Of a stretch of DNA of 64,000 nucleotides, positions 1-9,073 are shown piece after piece; position 1 is the first letter of the stretch; each line of letters opens with the position of its first letter. The notes below the pieces were generated by a model. That model had not been told where the DNA came from. It worked only from the letters and a program-made list of their open reading frames with translations, and made no database searches. The position numbers and the translations under genes were made by a program. Source of the stretch: Arthrobacter sp. CDRTa11 (GTDB lineage Bacteria > Actinomycetota > Actinomycetes > Actinomycetales > Micrococcaceae); contig NZ_CP044532.1 of the NCBI RefSeq assembly GCF_026427775.1, positions 372,001 through 436,000 on the forward strand. Direction: 5' to 3'.

Positions 1-369
1 AGGATCACGCTGAGCGGTGTCACCGCCGTCGGCCATCATGGCGTGTTTGAATTTGAGCGCCGCGAGGGCCAGCCCTTTGTTGTGGACGCCGTCCTGCACC
101 TGGACTTCTCCAAGGCAGCCGAATCCGACGACGTCCGGGACACCGCCCACTACGGTGAGGTGGCGGAGCGGATCAAGGCCTGGATCACGGGTGAGCCCTT
201 GAACCTGATCGAGGCGCTGGCCGTGCGGATTGCGGACGACCTTCTCAGCGGGTTCCAGATCAACGCAGTGGACATCACTGTGCATAAACCGGAGGCGCCC
301 ATCGAGGTGCCTTTCGGCGACGTTGCCGTCACTGTCCACCGCGCCCGGAACGACGGGCAGAACCCATGA
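1..369 (+). CDS. folB: Dihydroneopterin aldolase FolB (5' truncated by window edge)
   Basis: Cleaves 7,8-dihydroneopterin to 6-hydroxymethyl-dihydropterin and glycolaldehyde in cytosolic folate synthesis. The frame is open from base 1, beginning RITLSGVTAVGHHGVFEFER, which is the usual FolB N-terminus short of a few residues, so the start codon lies outside the window; an internal GTG at 43 would cut off the conserved first strand. The VHKPEAPI segment near the C-terminus is typical of the family. The stop overlaps the folK start by 4 bases (ATGA), indicating translational coupling within a folate operon. Confidence 0.93.
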   Translation, partial: RITLSGVTAVGHHGVFEFERREGQPFVVDAVLHLDFSKAAESDDVRDTAHYGEVAERIKAWITGEPLNLIEALAVRIADDLLSGFQINAVDITVHKPEAPIEVPFGDVAVTVHRARNDGQNP

Positions 370-905
370 GTGCTGTTTATTCAAAGGCTGTGCTGGCCCT
401 GGGCAGCAACCTGGGCGAACGGAACGACACCCTTTCCGAGGCCGTAGCGGATCTTGTTGATCCGCCGGAGGTCCGCCTGCTGGACGTTTCTCCCGTGGTG
501 CAGACCAAGGCGGTGGGTGGTCCGGCCGGCCAGCCGGACTTCCTGAACATGGTCATCACCGTGGAAACCTCGCTCTCGCCGCTGCAGCTGCTGGAGCACT
601 GCCAGGCTGTGGAGAACAAGCACCACCGCGTCCGGGAGGTCCGCTGGGGGCCGCGGACGCTCGACGTCGACATCATTGTCTACGGTGACCTCATCAGCGG
701 GGATCCGGTGCTGACCCTCCCGCATCCCAGGGCCGCGAGCCGCGCTTTTGTGCTGTACCCCTGGTCCCTGATAGAGCCCGCTGCCACTTTGAACGGCGAG
801 CGGATCAGCACGCTGGCCGCCCGTGCAGAAGATTTTGACGACCTCGCGCCCTTCGACGGCTTCGGCGATTTCGACGGTGTCCCACTGGCCGGGACGGCGG
901 AGTAG
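366..905 (+). CDS. folK: 2-amino-4-hydroxy-6-hydroxymethyldihydropteridine diphosphokinase
   Basis: Transfers pyrophosphate from ATP to 6-hydroxymethyl-dihydropterin, the step after FolB. The 179-residue protein has the N-terminal LALGSNLGER motif, a PDFLNMV substrate loop, and the HPPK signature around RWGPRTLDVDIIVYGD with its metal-binding aspartates. It is slightly longer than the E. coli enzyme because of an acidic C-terminal tail. The ATG overlaps the folB stop. Confidence 0.96.
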   Translation: MSAVYSKAVLALGSNLGERNDTLSEAVADLVDPPEVRLLDVSPVVQTKAVGGPAGQPDFLNMVITVETSLSPLQLLEHCQAVENKHHRVREVRWGPRTLDVDIIVYGDLISGDPVLTLPHPRAASRAFVLYPWSLIEPAATLNGERISTLAARAEDFDDLAPFDGFGDFDGVPLAGTAE

Positions 906-908
906 CCG

Positions 909-1454
909 ATGAAACCTATTAATCCCCTGCGACTGCTGCTCATAGGCGTCATCCTTGCCGTCGCCGGATGGTCTGCCACTGTCCTCACCAACCGGTACAG
1001 CATGGCCACCCCGGTCCTGCCGGTCACGGCTCTTGCCACCATGGGCGTGATTGTGGTTATCACGCTGATCCTTGGCATCCGGATCCTGAGGTGGCGCAAC
1101 AGGAACCGCGACAAAACCAAAAAGAAGATCGCCCTCGATCCGATTCTCGCCGCGCGCACCCTCGTGCTGGCGCAGGCGTGTGCCTACGCCGGCACCGTCC
1201 TGCTGGGCTGGCATGCCGGCATTTTCCTGGACCAGCTGCGGGTTTGGAGCCTGCGCAGCGACCAGGGCATCACCTGGGTTGCACTGGCCCAGGCCGGGGG
1301 AGGGCTGGCCATGATTGTGGTGGGACTGCTGGTGGAACGCTTTTGCAAGATCCCGCCGGAGGACAGCGACACCCCGCCCGGCGAAGGACAGCCCGGCCGC
1401 GGGGCACGGGGCGAAGCCGCAGGGGAAGGCGAATATGCATACCGAGGCGATTGA
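909..1454 (+). CDS. DUF3180 family membrane protein
   Basis: A 181-residue membrane protein of unknown function. Hydrophobic segments are visible at about residues 8-25, 38-56, 78-98 and 115-140, with a basic loop (RWRNRNRDKTKKK) between the second and third, and a charged Gly/Glu-rich tail. The family regularly follows folK in actinobacteria (Rv3605c position in M. tuberculosis). The start lies 3 bases after the folK stop. The 3' end overlaps the next gene by 20 bases, consistent with one transcript. Confidence 0.85.
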   Translation: MKPINPLRLLLIGVILAVAGWSATVLTNRYSMATPVLPVTALATMGVIVVITLILGIRILRWRNRNRDKTKKKIALDPILAARTLVLAQACAYAGTVLLGWHAGIFLDQLRVWSLRSDQGITWVALAQAGGGLAMIVVGLLVERFCKIPPEDSDTPPGEGQPGRGARGEAAGEGEYAYRGD

Positions 1455-1947
1455 TCCGCCGGGCATCACGTGGCAGCGGGTGTCGCCCAAATACATCACG
1501 GTGCGCCTGGTGCAGTGGGCCGTCGGGAACCTGGTCACCCTGCTGGTACTCAGCCTGCCCCTGGTGTTGGTCCTCAACGGGTGGTGGGCATGGCCGCCGC
1601 TCTGGCTTGCCGTCACAGCGCCCGCCGTCATGCTGGTCCTCGCCGTCTGGCGCCTTGTGCTGATCCCGCGGCAAGTCCGCGCCATCGGCTATGCAGAGCG
1701 CGACGACGACCTCCTGATCCGCACCGGCATCTTCTTCCAGCGGACCATGGCCGTCCCCTATGGCCGCATGCAGTACGTGGATATAGGGGTGGGACCCGTG
1801 GAACGCGCGCTTGGCCTGTGCACCCTCAAGCTGCACACGGCATCACCTGGCACCAACGCCCAGATCCCGGGCCTGCCCGCCGCCGAGGGGGCGCGCCTGC
1901 GTGAGCAGCTCACAGCCCGCGGCGAAGCCAGGCTGGCAGGACTGTGA
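1435..1947 (+). CDS. PH domain-containing membrane protein (YdbS-like)
   Basis: A 170-residue protein with two membrane segments (about residues 26-46 and 49-70) followed by a bacterial PH domain (bPH2/DUF304), seen in GIFFQRTMAVPYGRMQYVDI and the following strands. Start chosen at ATG 1435; an upstream in-frame start would lie deep inside the preceding gene. In Bacillus the homologous YdbS and YdbT act as a pair, as the two adjacent genes here probably do. Molecular function is unknown. Confidence 0.85.
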   Translation: MHTEAIDPPGITWQRVSPKYITVRLVQWAVGNLVTLLVLSLPLVLVLNGWWAWPPLWLAVTAPAVMLVLAVWRLVLIPRQVRAIGYAERDDDLLIRTGIFFQRTMAVPYGRMQYVDIGVGPVERALGLCTLKLHTASPGTNAQIPGLPAAEGARLREQLTARGEARLAGL

Positions 1948-3512
1948 CGGCTGAAGGCCCCCCGCAGCCGGCACCGCAATCGTCACCGCAGCAGCCTTCA
2001 CCGGCCCCGGTCCAGCAGCCTTCACCGGCCCCCGACGGCGAGTGGCTGCGGGTCCATCCGGCGTCGCCTTTTGTGCGCGGCTGGGTGGCCTTGGCCGCCA
2101 TCGGCTTTTTCTTCGGCCGCGACATCTTCGAACGGATGCTTCAAGGCAGGCCCGTGCTGGAAGACGGCTTCGCCGGCCGGGTCCCCTGGCTGCTTGCTGG
2201 AGGAGGGGCAGTGCTGCTGATCGCAGTGCTCGGCTTCATCCTCACCTGGTACTTCACCAAGTACCAGGTGTCCGGTGGCTACGTCCGGGTCAATACCGGC
2301 TTCCTCTTTCGCCAGCAGCGCCAGGCGCGGCTGGACCGGGTCCAGGCCATCGACATCGTTCAGCCACTGCTGGCCAGGGTTTTTGGCCTTGCCGAGCTCA
2401 AATTCGAGGTGGCGGACGCCGGCGAGTCCGCGGTGCGGCTGGCCTACCTCCGGATGGATGACGCCCGGCAACTTCGGGCAACCATCCTGGCCCGGGCCGC
2501 CGGCGTGGTGCAGGTTTCCGGCGAAACGCAGGAGGCCGCGCCCGAGGCACCGGAGCAGCCCGTGCTGTCAGTGCCGCCGTCGCGCCTTATCGGTTCGCTG
2601 CTGCTCAGCGAACAGAGCTTCTTTATAGTGCTGGGCGGTGTGGCGTCCGTTGTCCTCTCCGCGGTGACGGACAACCGGGGGTTCTACTTCTACCTGATTC
2701 CGGCGGCCCTTGGCCTGGCCGCCACCTATTGGGGATCCTTCAACAAGGGTTACAACTTCACGGCAGCCATCTCGCCGGACGGGATTCGGCTTCGCTACGG
2801 GCTGCTGGACACGCAGGCGCAGACGCTGCCTCCCGGCCGGATCCAGGCGCTGAAAGTGACGCAGCCTCCGCTGTGGCGGTTCTTTGGCTGGTACCGGATC
2901 CAGGTAAACGTGGCCGGGTATGGCTTGGTGGGAGGCAACGGCGAGGGCACCTCCCGCACCACCCTCCTGCCGGTAGGAAAACTGCCTGACGTGATGAGCA
3001 TGCTTGCCCTGGTGCTGCCGGATCCGGGAACTCCTGAGCCCGGGAAGGTTTTCGTTGCCGGACTGACGGGACTGGATGCCGACGGCGGTTTTGTCACCAC
3101 GCCGCCACGGGCCCGGCTGCTGGCACCCCTCGGGTGGCGGCGGAACGGGTTCACCGCCACCGACACGGCGCTTCTAATCCGTTCAGGCCGCTGGTGGCGG
3201 CACCTGGTGGTGGTCCCGCACCAGCGGACCCAGTCCATGGCCCTGCACCAGGGACCGCTGGCCAGGCGGTTCCGGGTGGCCGACCTGGTGCTCCACACCA
3301 CCGCCGGGCCCGTGGTGCCCCGCCTGATACAGGCCGATATGGACCAGGCCAGGGCCCTGTTTGACGAACAGTCAGCGCGCGCCCGCCTGGCCCGGAAACG
3401 GCAAACCAGCGAACAATGGCTGGCCCAGGTTGCCCCTGGCCTGGCGGAACAACCGCAGCAGGGAACCGCCGCTGCCGCCGACACCTCACTTCAGGAAGGC
3501 CAGCATGGCTAA
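1944..3512 (+). CDS. PH domain-containing membrane protein (YdbT-like)
   Basis: A 522-residue protein starting at a GTG that overlaps the previous stop by 4 bases. It has a Pro/Gln-rich N-terminus (residues 5-32), paired hydrophobic segments near 48-58 and 88-104, a first PH repeat (GFLFRQQRQARLDRVQAIDI), a second membrane pair around 225-270, and further PH-like repeats (TQAQTLPPGRIQALKV and a C-terminal one). This is the usual layout of the large member of the DUF304 pair. A membrane or secretion-stress role is possible but not shown by the sequence. Confidence 0.85.
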   Translation: MTAEGPPQPAPQSSPQQPSPAPVQQPSPAPDGEWLRVHPASPFVRGWVALAAIGFFFGRDIFERMLQGRPVLEDGFAGRVPWLLAGGGAVLLIAVLGFILTWYFTKYQVSGGYVRVNTGFLFRQQRQARLDRVQAIDIVQPLLARVFGLAELKFEVADAGESAVRLAYLRMDDARQLRATILARAAGVVQVSGETQEAAPEAPEQPVLSVPPSRLIGSLLLSEQSFFIVLGGVASVVLSAVTDNRGFYFYLIPAALGLAATYWGSFNKGYNFTAAISPDGIRLRYGLLDTQAQTLPPGRIQALKVTQPPLWRFFGWYRIQVNVAGYGLVGGNGEGTSRTTLLPVGKLPDVMSMLALVLPDPGTPEPGKVFVAGLTGLDADGGFVTTPPRARLLAPLGWRRNGFTATDTALLIRSGRWWRHLVVVPHQRTQSMALHQGPLARRFRVADLVLHTTAGPVVPRLIQADMDQARALFDEQSARARLARKRQTSEQWLAQVAPGLAEQPQQGTAAAADTSLQEGQHG

Positions 3513-4524
3513 ACCAGGACGCCTTGGCGTCGGAATCATCGGCGCCGGCAAGGTGGGCGCAGTCCTCGGTGCGGCATTGCGCTCCGCCGAGCACGCCGTC
3601 GTCGGAGTTTCCGCCGTTTCCGATGCCAGCCTCGAACGTGCTGAAGCCCTGCTTCCGGGGGTTCCGGTGATGGAGGTCCAGGACATCGTGGAGCGGTCCG
3701 AACTGGTGCTCCTGGCGGTACCGGACGACGCCCTGGCCAGCCTCGTCCAGGGCCTGGCCAAACTGGGCGCCTGGCAGCCAGGCCAGCTGGTGGCCCATAC
3801 GTCGGGCCGGTTTGGCGTGGGCGTCCTGCACCCGGTACGGGCGGCAGGATCCATCCCGCTGGCCCTGCACCCCGCCATGACCTTCACCGGTATGAGCCTG
3901 GACCTGACCCGGCTCCTTGACTGCACGTTCGGCGTGACCGCTGACGCTGCGATGCTGCCCATAGCCCAGGCGCTGGTGGTGGAGATGGGGGCCGAGCCGG
4001 TGGCCATCGCCGAGGGCGATCGCACGCTCTACCATGCGGCGCTGGCCCATGGTTCCAACCACCTGGTTACCCTGGTGGCGCAGGCGTCGCAGCTGCTGCG
4101 CGATGTAGGCGTTGACGCACCCGAACGGATGCTGGGGCCCCTCTTACGCGCCACCCTGGAGAACGCCCTGGCGTCCGGCGAATCGGCATTGACCGGTCCG
4201 GTTGCACGCGGTGACATCGGAACTGTCGCCGCCCATGCTGAAGCGCTGCGTGAGTACGACGCCGGAGCGCAGGCCGATGTGCTTGAGGCGTACCTTGCCA
4301 TGGCCCGGGCAACAGCCCGCCGCGCCGAAGGACGAGGGCTGCTGAAAGCGGATCAGCTCAAGGCGATCCGCGAAGCCCTCCTTGAAAATGAACAGGGCGA
4401 CGGCTCCAACAACGGCGAACCGGGCAGCGATGGGCCGGCCAGCGGTGACGGCTCGGGCAGCGGTGACCCTTTTGGCGACCATAACTCCGACGGCGATGGG
4501 CCGCGGTCCTCGGGAGGACGATGA
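3505..4524 (+). CDS. DUF2520 Rossmann-fold oxidoreductase
   Basis: A 339-residue protein with an N-terminal NAD(P)-binding fold ([13 protein letters not shown]) and the alpha-helical DUF2520 C-terminal domain. Substrate unknown; the family sits next to panC in many actinobacteria (Rv3603c in M. tuberculosis), so a link to pantothenate or branched-chain keto acid metabolism is an inference. Start at ATG 3505, 8 bases inside the preceding gene; an earlier in-frame start would overlap that gene much more. The C-terminal tail from about residue 297 is low-complexity Gly/Ser/Asp and probably disordered. Confidence 0.85.
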   Translation: MAKPGRLGVGIIGAGKVGAVLGAALRSAEHAVVGVSAVSDASLERAEALLPGVPVMEVQDIVERSELVLLAVPDDALASLVQGLAKLGAWQPGQLVAHTSGRFGVGVLHPVRAAGSIPLALHPAMTFTGMSLDLTRLLDCTFGVTADAAMLPIAQALVVEMGAEPVAIAEGDRTLYHAALAHGSNHLVTLVAQASQLLRDVGVDAPERMLGPLLRATLENALASGESALTGPVARGDIGTVAAHAEALREYDAGAQADVLEAYLAMARATARRAEGRGLLKADQLKAIREALLENEQGDGSNNGEPGSDGPASGDGSGSGDPFGDHNSDGDGPRSSGGR

Positions 4525-4525
4525 C

Positions 4526-5455
4526 ATGAGCATCCAGCTGGTGACAACGGTGGCGGACCTGCGCGCGCAGGGCGCCCGGCTCCTCAGGGAGAAGCAAGGC
4601 GTGTCCCAGGGCCTGGTGCCCACCATGGGAGCCCTCCACGAGGGACATGCCCGGCTGGCGCGCACCGCCGTCGAACAAAACGACGTGGTGGTGGCGTCCA
4701 TTTTCGTCAACCCGCTGCAGTTCGGCGACGCCGTGGACCTGGACCGCTATCCACGGACCCTGGACGCGGACCTCGCGCTGCTGGAGGAACAGGGAGTGGA
4801 CATCGCATTTGCGCCGCCGGTGGAGGAGGTCTATCCCGAAGGGGCGCCGCTGGTGCGGGTCACAGCAGGTCCGTTGGGGGAGAAGTGGGAGGGCGCATCC
4901 CGGCCGGGCCATTTTGACGGTGCCCTCACCGTGGTGGCCAAGCTGCTGCACTACGGCATTCCGGGGACAGGGCTGCCGCCCGCAGGGGCTTTTGTGTCGG
5001 GCAACGGCGGGGGGCTTCCTGCCTACCGCGCGTACTTTGGCCAGAAGGACGCGCAACAGTTGGCCCTGGTGCGGCGGATGGTGGCCGATCTGAACTTCCC
5101 GGTGGAAATCATTGCCGTGCCGACAGTCCGTTCCGGCGACGGCCTGGCTCTGTCCAGCCGCAACCGCTTCCTGTCCGAGGATCAGCGCGAAGCCGCACTG
5201 GTGTTGTCCAGGGCGCTGCGGCTGCTGGAGGAACGGGCGAACGCCCACGAGCCGCTGGACCTCGACTCGGCCCAGGCCCTGGTGGCCTCCCAGCCGATGG
5301 TTGAGCTGGACTACTTCGACGTGGTGGATCCGCTCACCCTGGAGCCCCTGGCAGAGAATTGCCGGGCGACCCCGTTCCGCGGCGAGGGGCTGGGGATCAT
5401 AGCGGCGAGGGTGGGACCCGTCCGGCTGATCGACAACGTGCCGCTAAGCTCCTGA
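4526..5455 (+). CDS. panC: Pantothenate synthetase
   Basis: Condenses pantoate with beta-alanine using ATP. The 309-residue protein shows the [10 protein letters not shown] nucleotidyltransferase motif (HxGH), [25 protein letters not shown], the [10 protein letters not shown] motif and the LALSSRNR loop (KMSKS equivalent). An insert around residues 148-170 ([20 protein letters not shown]) is longer than in E. coli PanC and polymer-like. Start at ATG 4526, one base after the preceding stop, with GGAGGA just upstream. No panD is adjacent. Confidence 0.95.
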   Translation: MSIQLVTTVADLRAQGARLLREKQGVSQGLVPTMGALHEGHARLARTAVEQNDVVVASIFVNPLQFGDAVDLDRYPRTLDADLALLEEQGVDIAFAPPVEEVYPEGAPLVRVTAGPLGEKWEGASRPGHFDGALTVVAKLLHYGIPGTGLPPAGAFVSGNGGGLPAYRAYFGQKDAQQLALVRRMVADLNFPVEIIAVPTVRSGDGLALSSRNRFLSEDQREAALVLSRALRLLEERANAHEPLDLDSAQALVASQPMVELDYFDVVDPLTLEPLAENCRATPFRGEGLGIIAARVGPVRLIDNVPLSS

Positions 5456-5475
5456 TACTCAAATAAGGCGGAAGG

Positions 5476-7293
5476 CTATTCCTGGGCTGCGAGGCTGAGC
5501 AGGTCCACTCCGTGCATGGCGTCGGCGGCCCTGACCAGCGCCAAATGGGAGAAAGCCTGCGGGAAGTTCCCTGCCATCCGCTGGTCCTCCGGCGCGTATT
5601 CTTCGCTTAGCAGGCCCAGCTCATTGGAGAACCCCACAAGCCTGTCCATCAGTGCCCCGGCATCGGACTGCCGGTGGGTGCGTGCGTATTGTTCCACCAG
5701 CCAAAAGGAGCAGGCAAGAAAAGGATGCTCGCCCGGTTCAAGGCCGTCAACGCCCGTCTCGGTCCGGTAGCGCAACAGCAGTCCCTCGTCAGTCAGAAGC
5801 TCGCGTTCCAGCTGGGCGACTGTACCGAGCATGTGCTGGTCGTCGTAAGCCAGAAAGCCAACCTGCGGCAGGGCCAGGAGCGCGGCGTCCGTCTGGGTGC
5901 CGCCGTACGTCTGGGTGAAGGAGTTCAGCTCGGCGTTGAAGCCCCGCTCCATGATTTCTGACCGCAAACGCCGCCGCAGTTCTTCCCAGTGCTCGGCCGG
6001 GCCTGGGAGTCCGTGGTCCCGAACCGCGCGGACACCACAATCAAAGGCCGCCCACATCATCACCCTGGAATGCGTGAAGTACTGGGCGGTGCCCCGCATC
6101 TCCCACAACCCGAAGTCCTTGTCATCAAAATGCTTCTCGACGAATCCCAGCAGGGCCCGCTGCAGCGCCCAGGAGAACGTGTCTTCCTTTCCGCCGGCCA
6201 GGCGCAGCCGCTCCAGGGCCACCATCACTTCGCCAACCACGTCAGCCTGGTATTGAGCCACTGCGGCGTTGCCAATCCGGACCGGCCGCGCGTCCTGATA
6301 GCCGGGTAAGTGATCCAGTACCCTCTCCGGGAGGTCGCGTTCCCCGGCCACCCCGTACATGATCTGGACATCCTCAGGATCACCGGCAAGCGCGCGCAGC
6401 AGCCAGTTGCGCCACTTGAGAGCCTCCGTTTCGTACCCGTGGGTCAGCATGGCTTCAAGGGTCAGGGCGGCGTCGCGGAGCCAGCAAAAGCGGTAGTCCC
6501 AGTTGCGTGAGCCGCCAAAGTCCTCCGGCAGGGACGTGGTGGGAGCGGCGACGATGCCTCCCGTTTCGTAGTGGGTCAAGGCCCGCAGAACAAGCAGGGA
6601 TCTCTTGACGGCGGGCCCGTAAATGCCGTCCTGGCGGCAGTTCCCACCCCAACGGGTCCAATAGCGCGTTGTCTCCTCGAGCGCTGCGTCAAAATCCAGC
6701 GGCGCCGGAACTTCCTTGTAGGAGGGGAACCACGTCAGTTCGAAGTCGACTGACTCGCCGGCCGGGACCTGAAAATCCCCAAGGCGCACGTGGCCATGGG
6801 CCTCGGGCAAATGAGGCCCCTGCAGGGCCCAGGCATCAGGCCCCGCCATGGCCAGCAACGCGTCCCCGCTTCCGGGCACGGTGTTCTTCCGGATGCGGCT
6901 CATCCATGGGACGATCGCACCGTACTGGGGGCGGATGCTCAGCTCCTGGCGCACCGAAACAGTTCCCTGGACGCCCGTCACGCGTCGCAGGAGGGAGGAT
7001 CGGCCTTGCCCTGGCGGCATCAGGTCTGTAACACGCATCTGCCCGGTGGAGGTCTGCCAGGTGGTCTCCAGGACGAAGGTGGACTCCAGGTACTGGCGGC
7101 TCACCACCACGGCATCGGGGTCCGCCGGCGCAAGCAGCCACCTGCCATGATCTTCGTTTCCAAGGAGTGCTGCAAAGACGGACGGTGAGTCAAAACGGGG
7201 GAAGCAAAGCCAGTCCACGCTCCCAGACCGGGAGATGAGTGGCCCGGTGGCCAGGTCTGACAAAAGCGCGTAATCCTCGATGGGTGCCGCCAT
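5476..7293 (-). CDS. Glycoside hydrolase family 15 protein (trehalase/glucoamylase-like)
   Basis: A 605-residue intracellular GH15 enzyme without a signal peptide. It has the N-terminal beta-domain (IEDYALLSDLATGPLISRSGSVDWLCFPRFD) and the (alpha/alpha)6 barrel with WDYRFCWLRDAALTLEAM and the C-terminal EYAPEDQRMAGNFPQAFSH segment that contributes the catalytic carboxylate region. This subtype includes mycobacterial-type trehalases, so trehalose or maltodextrin hydrolysis is the likely role. Start at ATG 7293; seven upstream codons are also open. It is convergent with panC with only 20 bases between. Confidence 0.88.
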   Translation of the reverse strand: MAAPIEDYALLSDLATGPLISRSGSVDWLCFPRFDSPSVFAALLGNEDHGRWLLAPADPDAVVVSRQYLESTFVLETTWQTSTGQMRVTDLMPPGQGRSSLLRRVTGVQGTVSVRQELSIRPQYGAIVPWMSRIRKNTVPGSGDALLAMAGPDAWALQGPHLPEAHGHVRLGDFQVPAGESVDFELTWFPSYKEVPAPLDFDAALEETTRYWTRWGGNCRQDGIYGPAVKRSLLVLRALTHYETGGIVAAPTTSLPEDFGGSRNWDYRFCWLRDAALTLEAMLTHGYETEALKWRNWLLRALAGDPEDVQIMYGVAGERDLPERVLDHLPGYQDARPVRIGNAAVAQYQADVVGEVMVALERLRLAGGKEDTFSWALQRALLGFVEKHFDDKDFGLWEMRGTAQYFTHSRVMMWAAFDCGVRAVRDHGLPGPAEHWEELRRRLRSEIMERGFNAELNSFTQTYGGTQTDAALLALPQVGFLAYDDQHMLGTVAQLERELLTDEGLLLRYRTETGVDGLEPGEHPFLACSFWLVEQYARTHRQSDAGALMDRLVGFSNELGLLSEEYAPEDQRMAGNFPQAFSHLALVRAADAMHGVDLLSLAAQE

Positions 7294-7476
7294 GCTTCTA
7301 CCTAAGCACAACAAGGCAGTTCTGTGGCAGAATCTCTTGCCGCCGCTGATCGGCCAGGGGTCAAAAATTGTTCCGACGGCGGAGAATGCGTTTACTGGAG
7401 CGCTGACCTGCGATGATGCGCTGGAAGGCCAGAAGGGCTCCTAAAAAAGTTAGTCCGGGACTCTTGACCGCACTTC

Positions 7477-7490
7477 TGTTAGCGCTCACA
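7477..7490. promoter_or_regulatory. LacI-family operator-like site 1
   Basis: TGTTAGCGCTCACA contains the central AGCGCT typical of LacI/CcpA-type operators and is an imperfect match to the perfect site 14 bases downstream. The pair lies about 190 bases upstream of the GH15 start; sugar-responsive control is an inference. Confidence 0.5.
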
Positions 7491-7503
7491 CTGGGGGTTA
7501 TTC

Positions 7504-7515
7504 GTTAGCGCTAAC
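7504..7515. promoter_or_regulatory. LacI-family operator-like site 2 (perfect palindrome)
   Basis: GTTAGCGCTAAC is a perfect 12-bp palindrome, extended by imperfect flanks. It is the usual form of actinobacterial LacI-family sites for sugar catabolism genes. No LacI regulator is encoded in the window. Confidence 0.55.
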
Positions 7516-7573
7516 AGTTTGAGCGGGGTTCTTGACCGTTCAACGTACAGCTCAATCATGAAAGCCAACCAAG

Positions 7574-7720
7574 ATGACCCGCGAAGAAGCCTACTCCCGC
7601 TGCCCGGCGGACTCGTACGTGGAATACTACGGAAGCCAATGGCTGATAGTTCCTTTCGAGCCAGTTCAGCAGCCGCACTTCTTCGATTGCCGTCCCGGAT
7701 CCCAGCCCGCCTTCGCATAG
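7574..7720 (+). CDS. Small hypothetical protein (48 aa)
   Basis: ATG 7574 opens a 48-residue frame beginning MTREEAYSRCPADSYVEYYG, with two cysteines and an aromatic-rich centre (GSQWLIVPFEP), ending at TAG 7720. Composition looks protein-like and a strong hairpin follows 30 bases downstream, but the ribosome-binding site is weak. I do not recognise a family. It may be a real small protein expressed from the LacI-site promoter region. Confidence 0.4.
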   Translation: MTREEAYSRCPADSYVEYYGSQWLIVPFEPVQQPHFFDCRPGSQPAFA

Positions 7721-7750
7721 GTGAAGCAGCCCGCCGTCGCGCAGGTGAGG

Positions 7751-7786
7751 CGAGGGTGCTGGAGCCGAAAGGCCCCAGCACCCTCG
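7751..7786. terminator. Hairpin terminator between convergent genes
   Basis: A perfect 12-bp stem (CGAGGGTGCTGG 7751-7762 with CCAGCACCCTCG 7775-7786) and a 12-base loop, followed by a T/A-rich stretch. It lies between the small plus-strand ORF and the minus-strand gene ending at 7838, so it could stop both. Confidence 0.75.
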
Positions 7787-7837
7787 TTAATTTAACTGCT
7801 CCAATTCCTGGCTCACATCTCCAGCCGCCGTTGGGTT

Positions 7838-8113
7838 TTAGCTCGGACGTTCAGTCAGGCAGTCCCGGTTGAATGTCAGTTGCTGAAGGAGCGCAAGCTC
7901 GGGCTTCCCGGGGTTTTGGATTAGACAGCGGCGGAGCCGTGCCCGCGCCAACTCTTCACGGGGGTCAGTTCCGCACAGTACTTCGTCAATGATCTCCTGC
8001 GCCTGCCACCGAAGGGACTCAATCGCGAATTGGCGCACGTTGGCAGGGACGTCTTCATCCGGCCAGGGATCGGAACCGTGCCGCATGTCATGGAACATCC
8101 GTTCTGCTGACAT
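7838..8113 (-). CDS. Hypothetical protein (91 aa)
   Basis: A 91-residue soluble, acidic, largely helical protein beginning MSAERMFHDMRHGSDPWPDE. I recognise no family. ATG 8113 is preceded by AAGGAGG at proper spacing, which favours it over the start 6 codons upstream. It is divergent from the TetR gene, so the two share a 125-base promoter region. Confidence 0.65.
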   Translation of the reverse strand: MSAERMFHDMRHGSDPWPDEDVPANVRQFAIESLRWQAQEIIDEVLCGTDPREELARARLRRCLIQNPGKPELALLQQLTFNRDCLTERPS

Positions 8114-8197
8114 GGAGCCTCCTTGCACCAATCGGGCGGGCCACTCTGTCCGTCCGGCGTCGAAGCATTGCGCATACGGGAAACCCTACAGCGAGAA

Positions 8198-8207
8198 AGA
8201 CCGGTCT
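8198..8207. promoter_or_regulatory. Candidate TetR operator
   Basis: AGACCGGTCT is a perfect 10-bp palindrome 31 bases before the TetR-family start and between two divergent genes. It resembles palindromes bound by several TetR-family repressors, so autoregulation is a reasonable inference. Confidence 0.45.
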
Positions 8208-8238
8208 GTCTTCCCTCTGAAGGTAAACTGTTCCCACG

Positions 8239-8859
8239 ATGAATTTTGAAGCAGCGCCGGCACCGGACCCTCGGGAACCCATGAGGGTGGCGGGGATGGC
8301 TCCTGCCGATTCTGCAGAACGGATCCTGGCCGTTGCCTATGAGCTCTTTTCACGGCGCGGTGTCCGGGACGTGGGCGTGAATGAACTGATTTCACGCTCG
8401 GGAGTAGCAAAAGCCACTTTTTACCGTCACTTTCCTTCCAAGAATGACCTGGTCCTGGCGTTCCTCGAGCAGCGAGACCAATTGTGGACGGTCGAGGCGA
8501 TTGTGGGCCAGGCGAAGCTCCGTGCCGGCTCACCCGCAGAACAGTTGCTGGCCATCTTTGACGTTTTCTCTGACTGGTTCCTGCGCGAAGACTTTGAGGC
8601 CTGCTCATTCATCAACGTGCTTCTTGAGATGGGCCCGGCGCATCCGCTGGGCAGGGCCAGCATCGATTATCTCGCCAAGATCAGGGGACACGTGCAGGCA
8701 TTGGCCGAGGAGGCCGGGCTGCAACGCACCGAGGAATTCGCCCGGTCCTGGCACATCCTGATGAAGGGGTCCATTGTGTCAGCCGCAGAAGGTGACACCG
8801 GAGCTGCGCATCGCGCCCAGCAGATGGCAGGCTGGCTGATCGAACACCACCGCAACTAG
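8239..8859 (+). CDS. TetR family transcriptional regulator
   Basis: A 206-residue regulator with the N-terminal helix-turn-helix at about residues 26-70 (ERILAVAYELFSRRGVRDVG, then SGVAKATFYRHFPSKNDLV) and a ligand-binding C-terminal domain with LREDFEACSFINVLLEM, as in TetR_C_11-type proteins. It precedes a DJ-1/PfpI gene and a DHA2-type efflux pump on the same strand, so it may repress one or both; an inverted repeat over the efflux promoter is a second candidate target. The start could also be ATG 8281. Confidence 0.85.
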   Translation: MNFEAAPAPDPREPMRVAGMAPADSAERILAVAYELFSRRGVRDVGVNELISRSGVAKATFYRHFPSKNDLVLAFLEQRDQLWTVEAIVGQAKLRAGSPAEQLLAIFDVFSDWFLREDFEACSFINVLLEMGPAHPLGRASIDYLAKIRGHVQALAEEAGLQRTEEFARSWHILMKGSIVSAAEGDTGAAHRAQQMAGWLIEHHRN

Positions 8860-8867
8860 CTCCCCTC

Positions 8868-8924
8868 GGCGCGAACGAACACTTGGGGCCCGGCGCGTCG
8901 GGGCCCCAAGTGTTCGTTCGCGCC
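8868..8924. terminator. Long perfect inverted repeat, copy 1 of a palindromic repeat family
   Basis: Arms of 24 bases (8868-8891 and 8901-8924) are perfect reverse complements around a 9-base loop. The arm contains GCGCGAACGAACACTTGGGG. A second copy of nearly the same arm occurs at 11261-11324. Its position just after the TetR gene suits transcription termination, but a 24-bp stem conserved in sequence between copies is more than a terminator needs. Confidence 0.8.
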
Positions 8925-9073
8925 GGCTGGAGAGCGTCAGTCGCAGCGCCATTAGTCAGCTTGCTTATGACTTTTGCGTTTCCTAGGCTGGATGGTGTCA
9001 GGCAAACAACTCTCGAAGCGGGCATCGCTGCGCGCCAAAAGCGTGCCGTCCCCGCCTCACGCGAGGAGGAACA

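Larger units (their letters stand above)
7294..7573. other. Intergenic region upstream of the GH15 gene
   Basis: No convincing gene in the first 180 bases. The right half carries two LacI-family operator-like palindromes (listed separately) that could serve the GH15 gene to the left, the small gene to the right, or both. Confidence 0.6.

Noticed and set aside
381..1685. Long minus-strand frame opposite folK and the DUF3180 gene
   Set aside because: A shadow of well-supported plus-strand genes in high-GC DNA; composition is Arg/Gly/His-rich and no family is recognisable.
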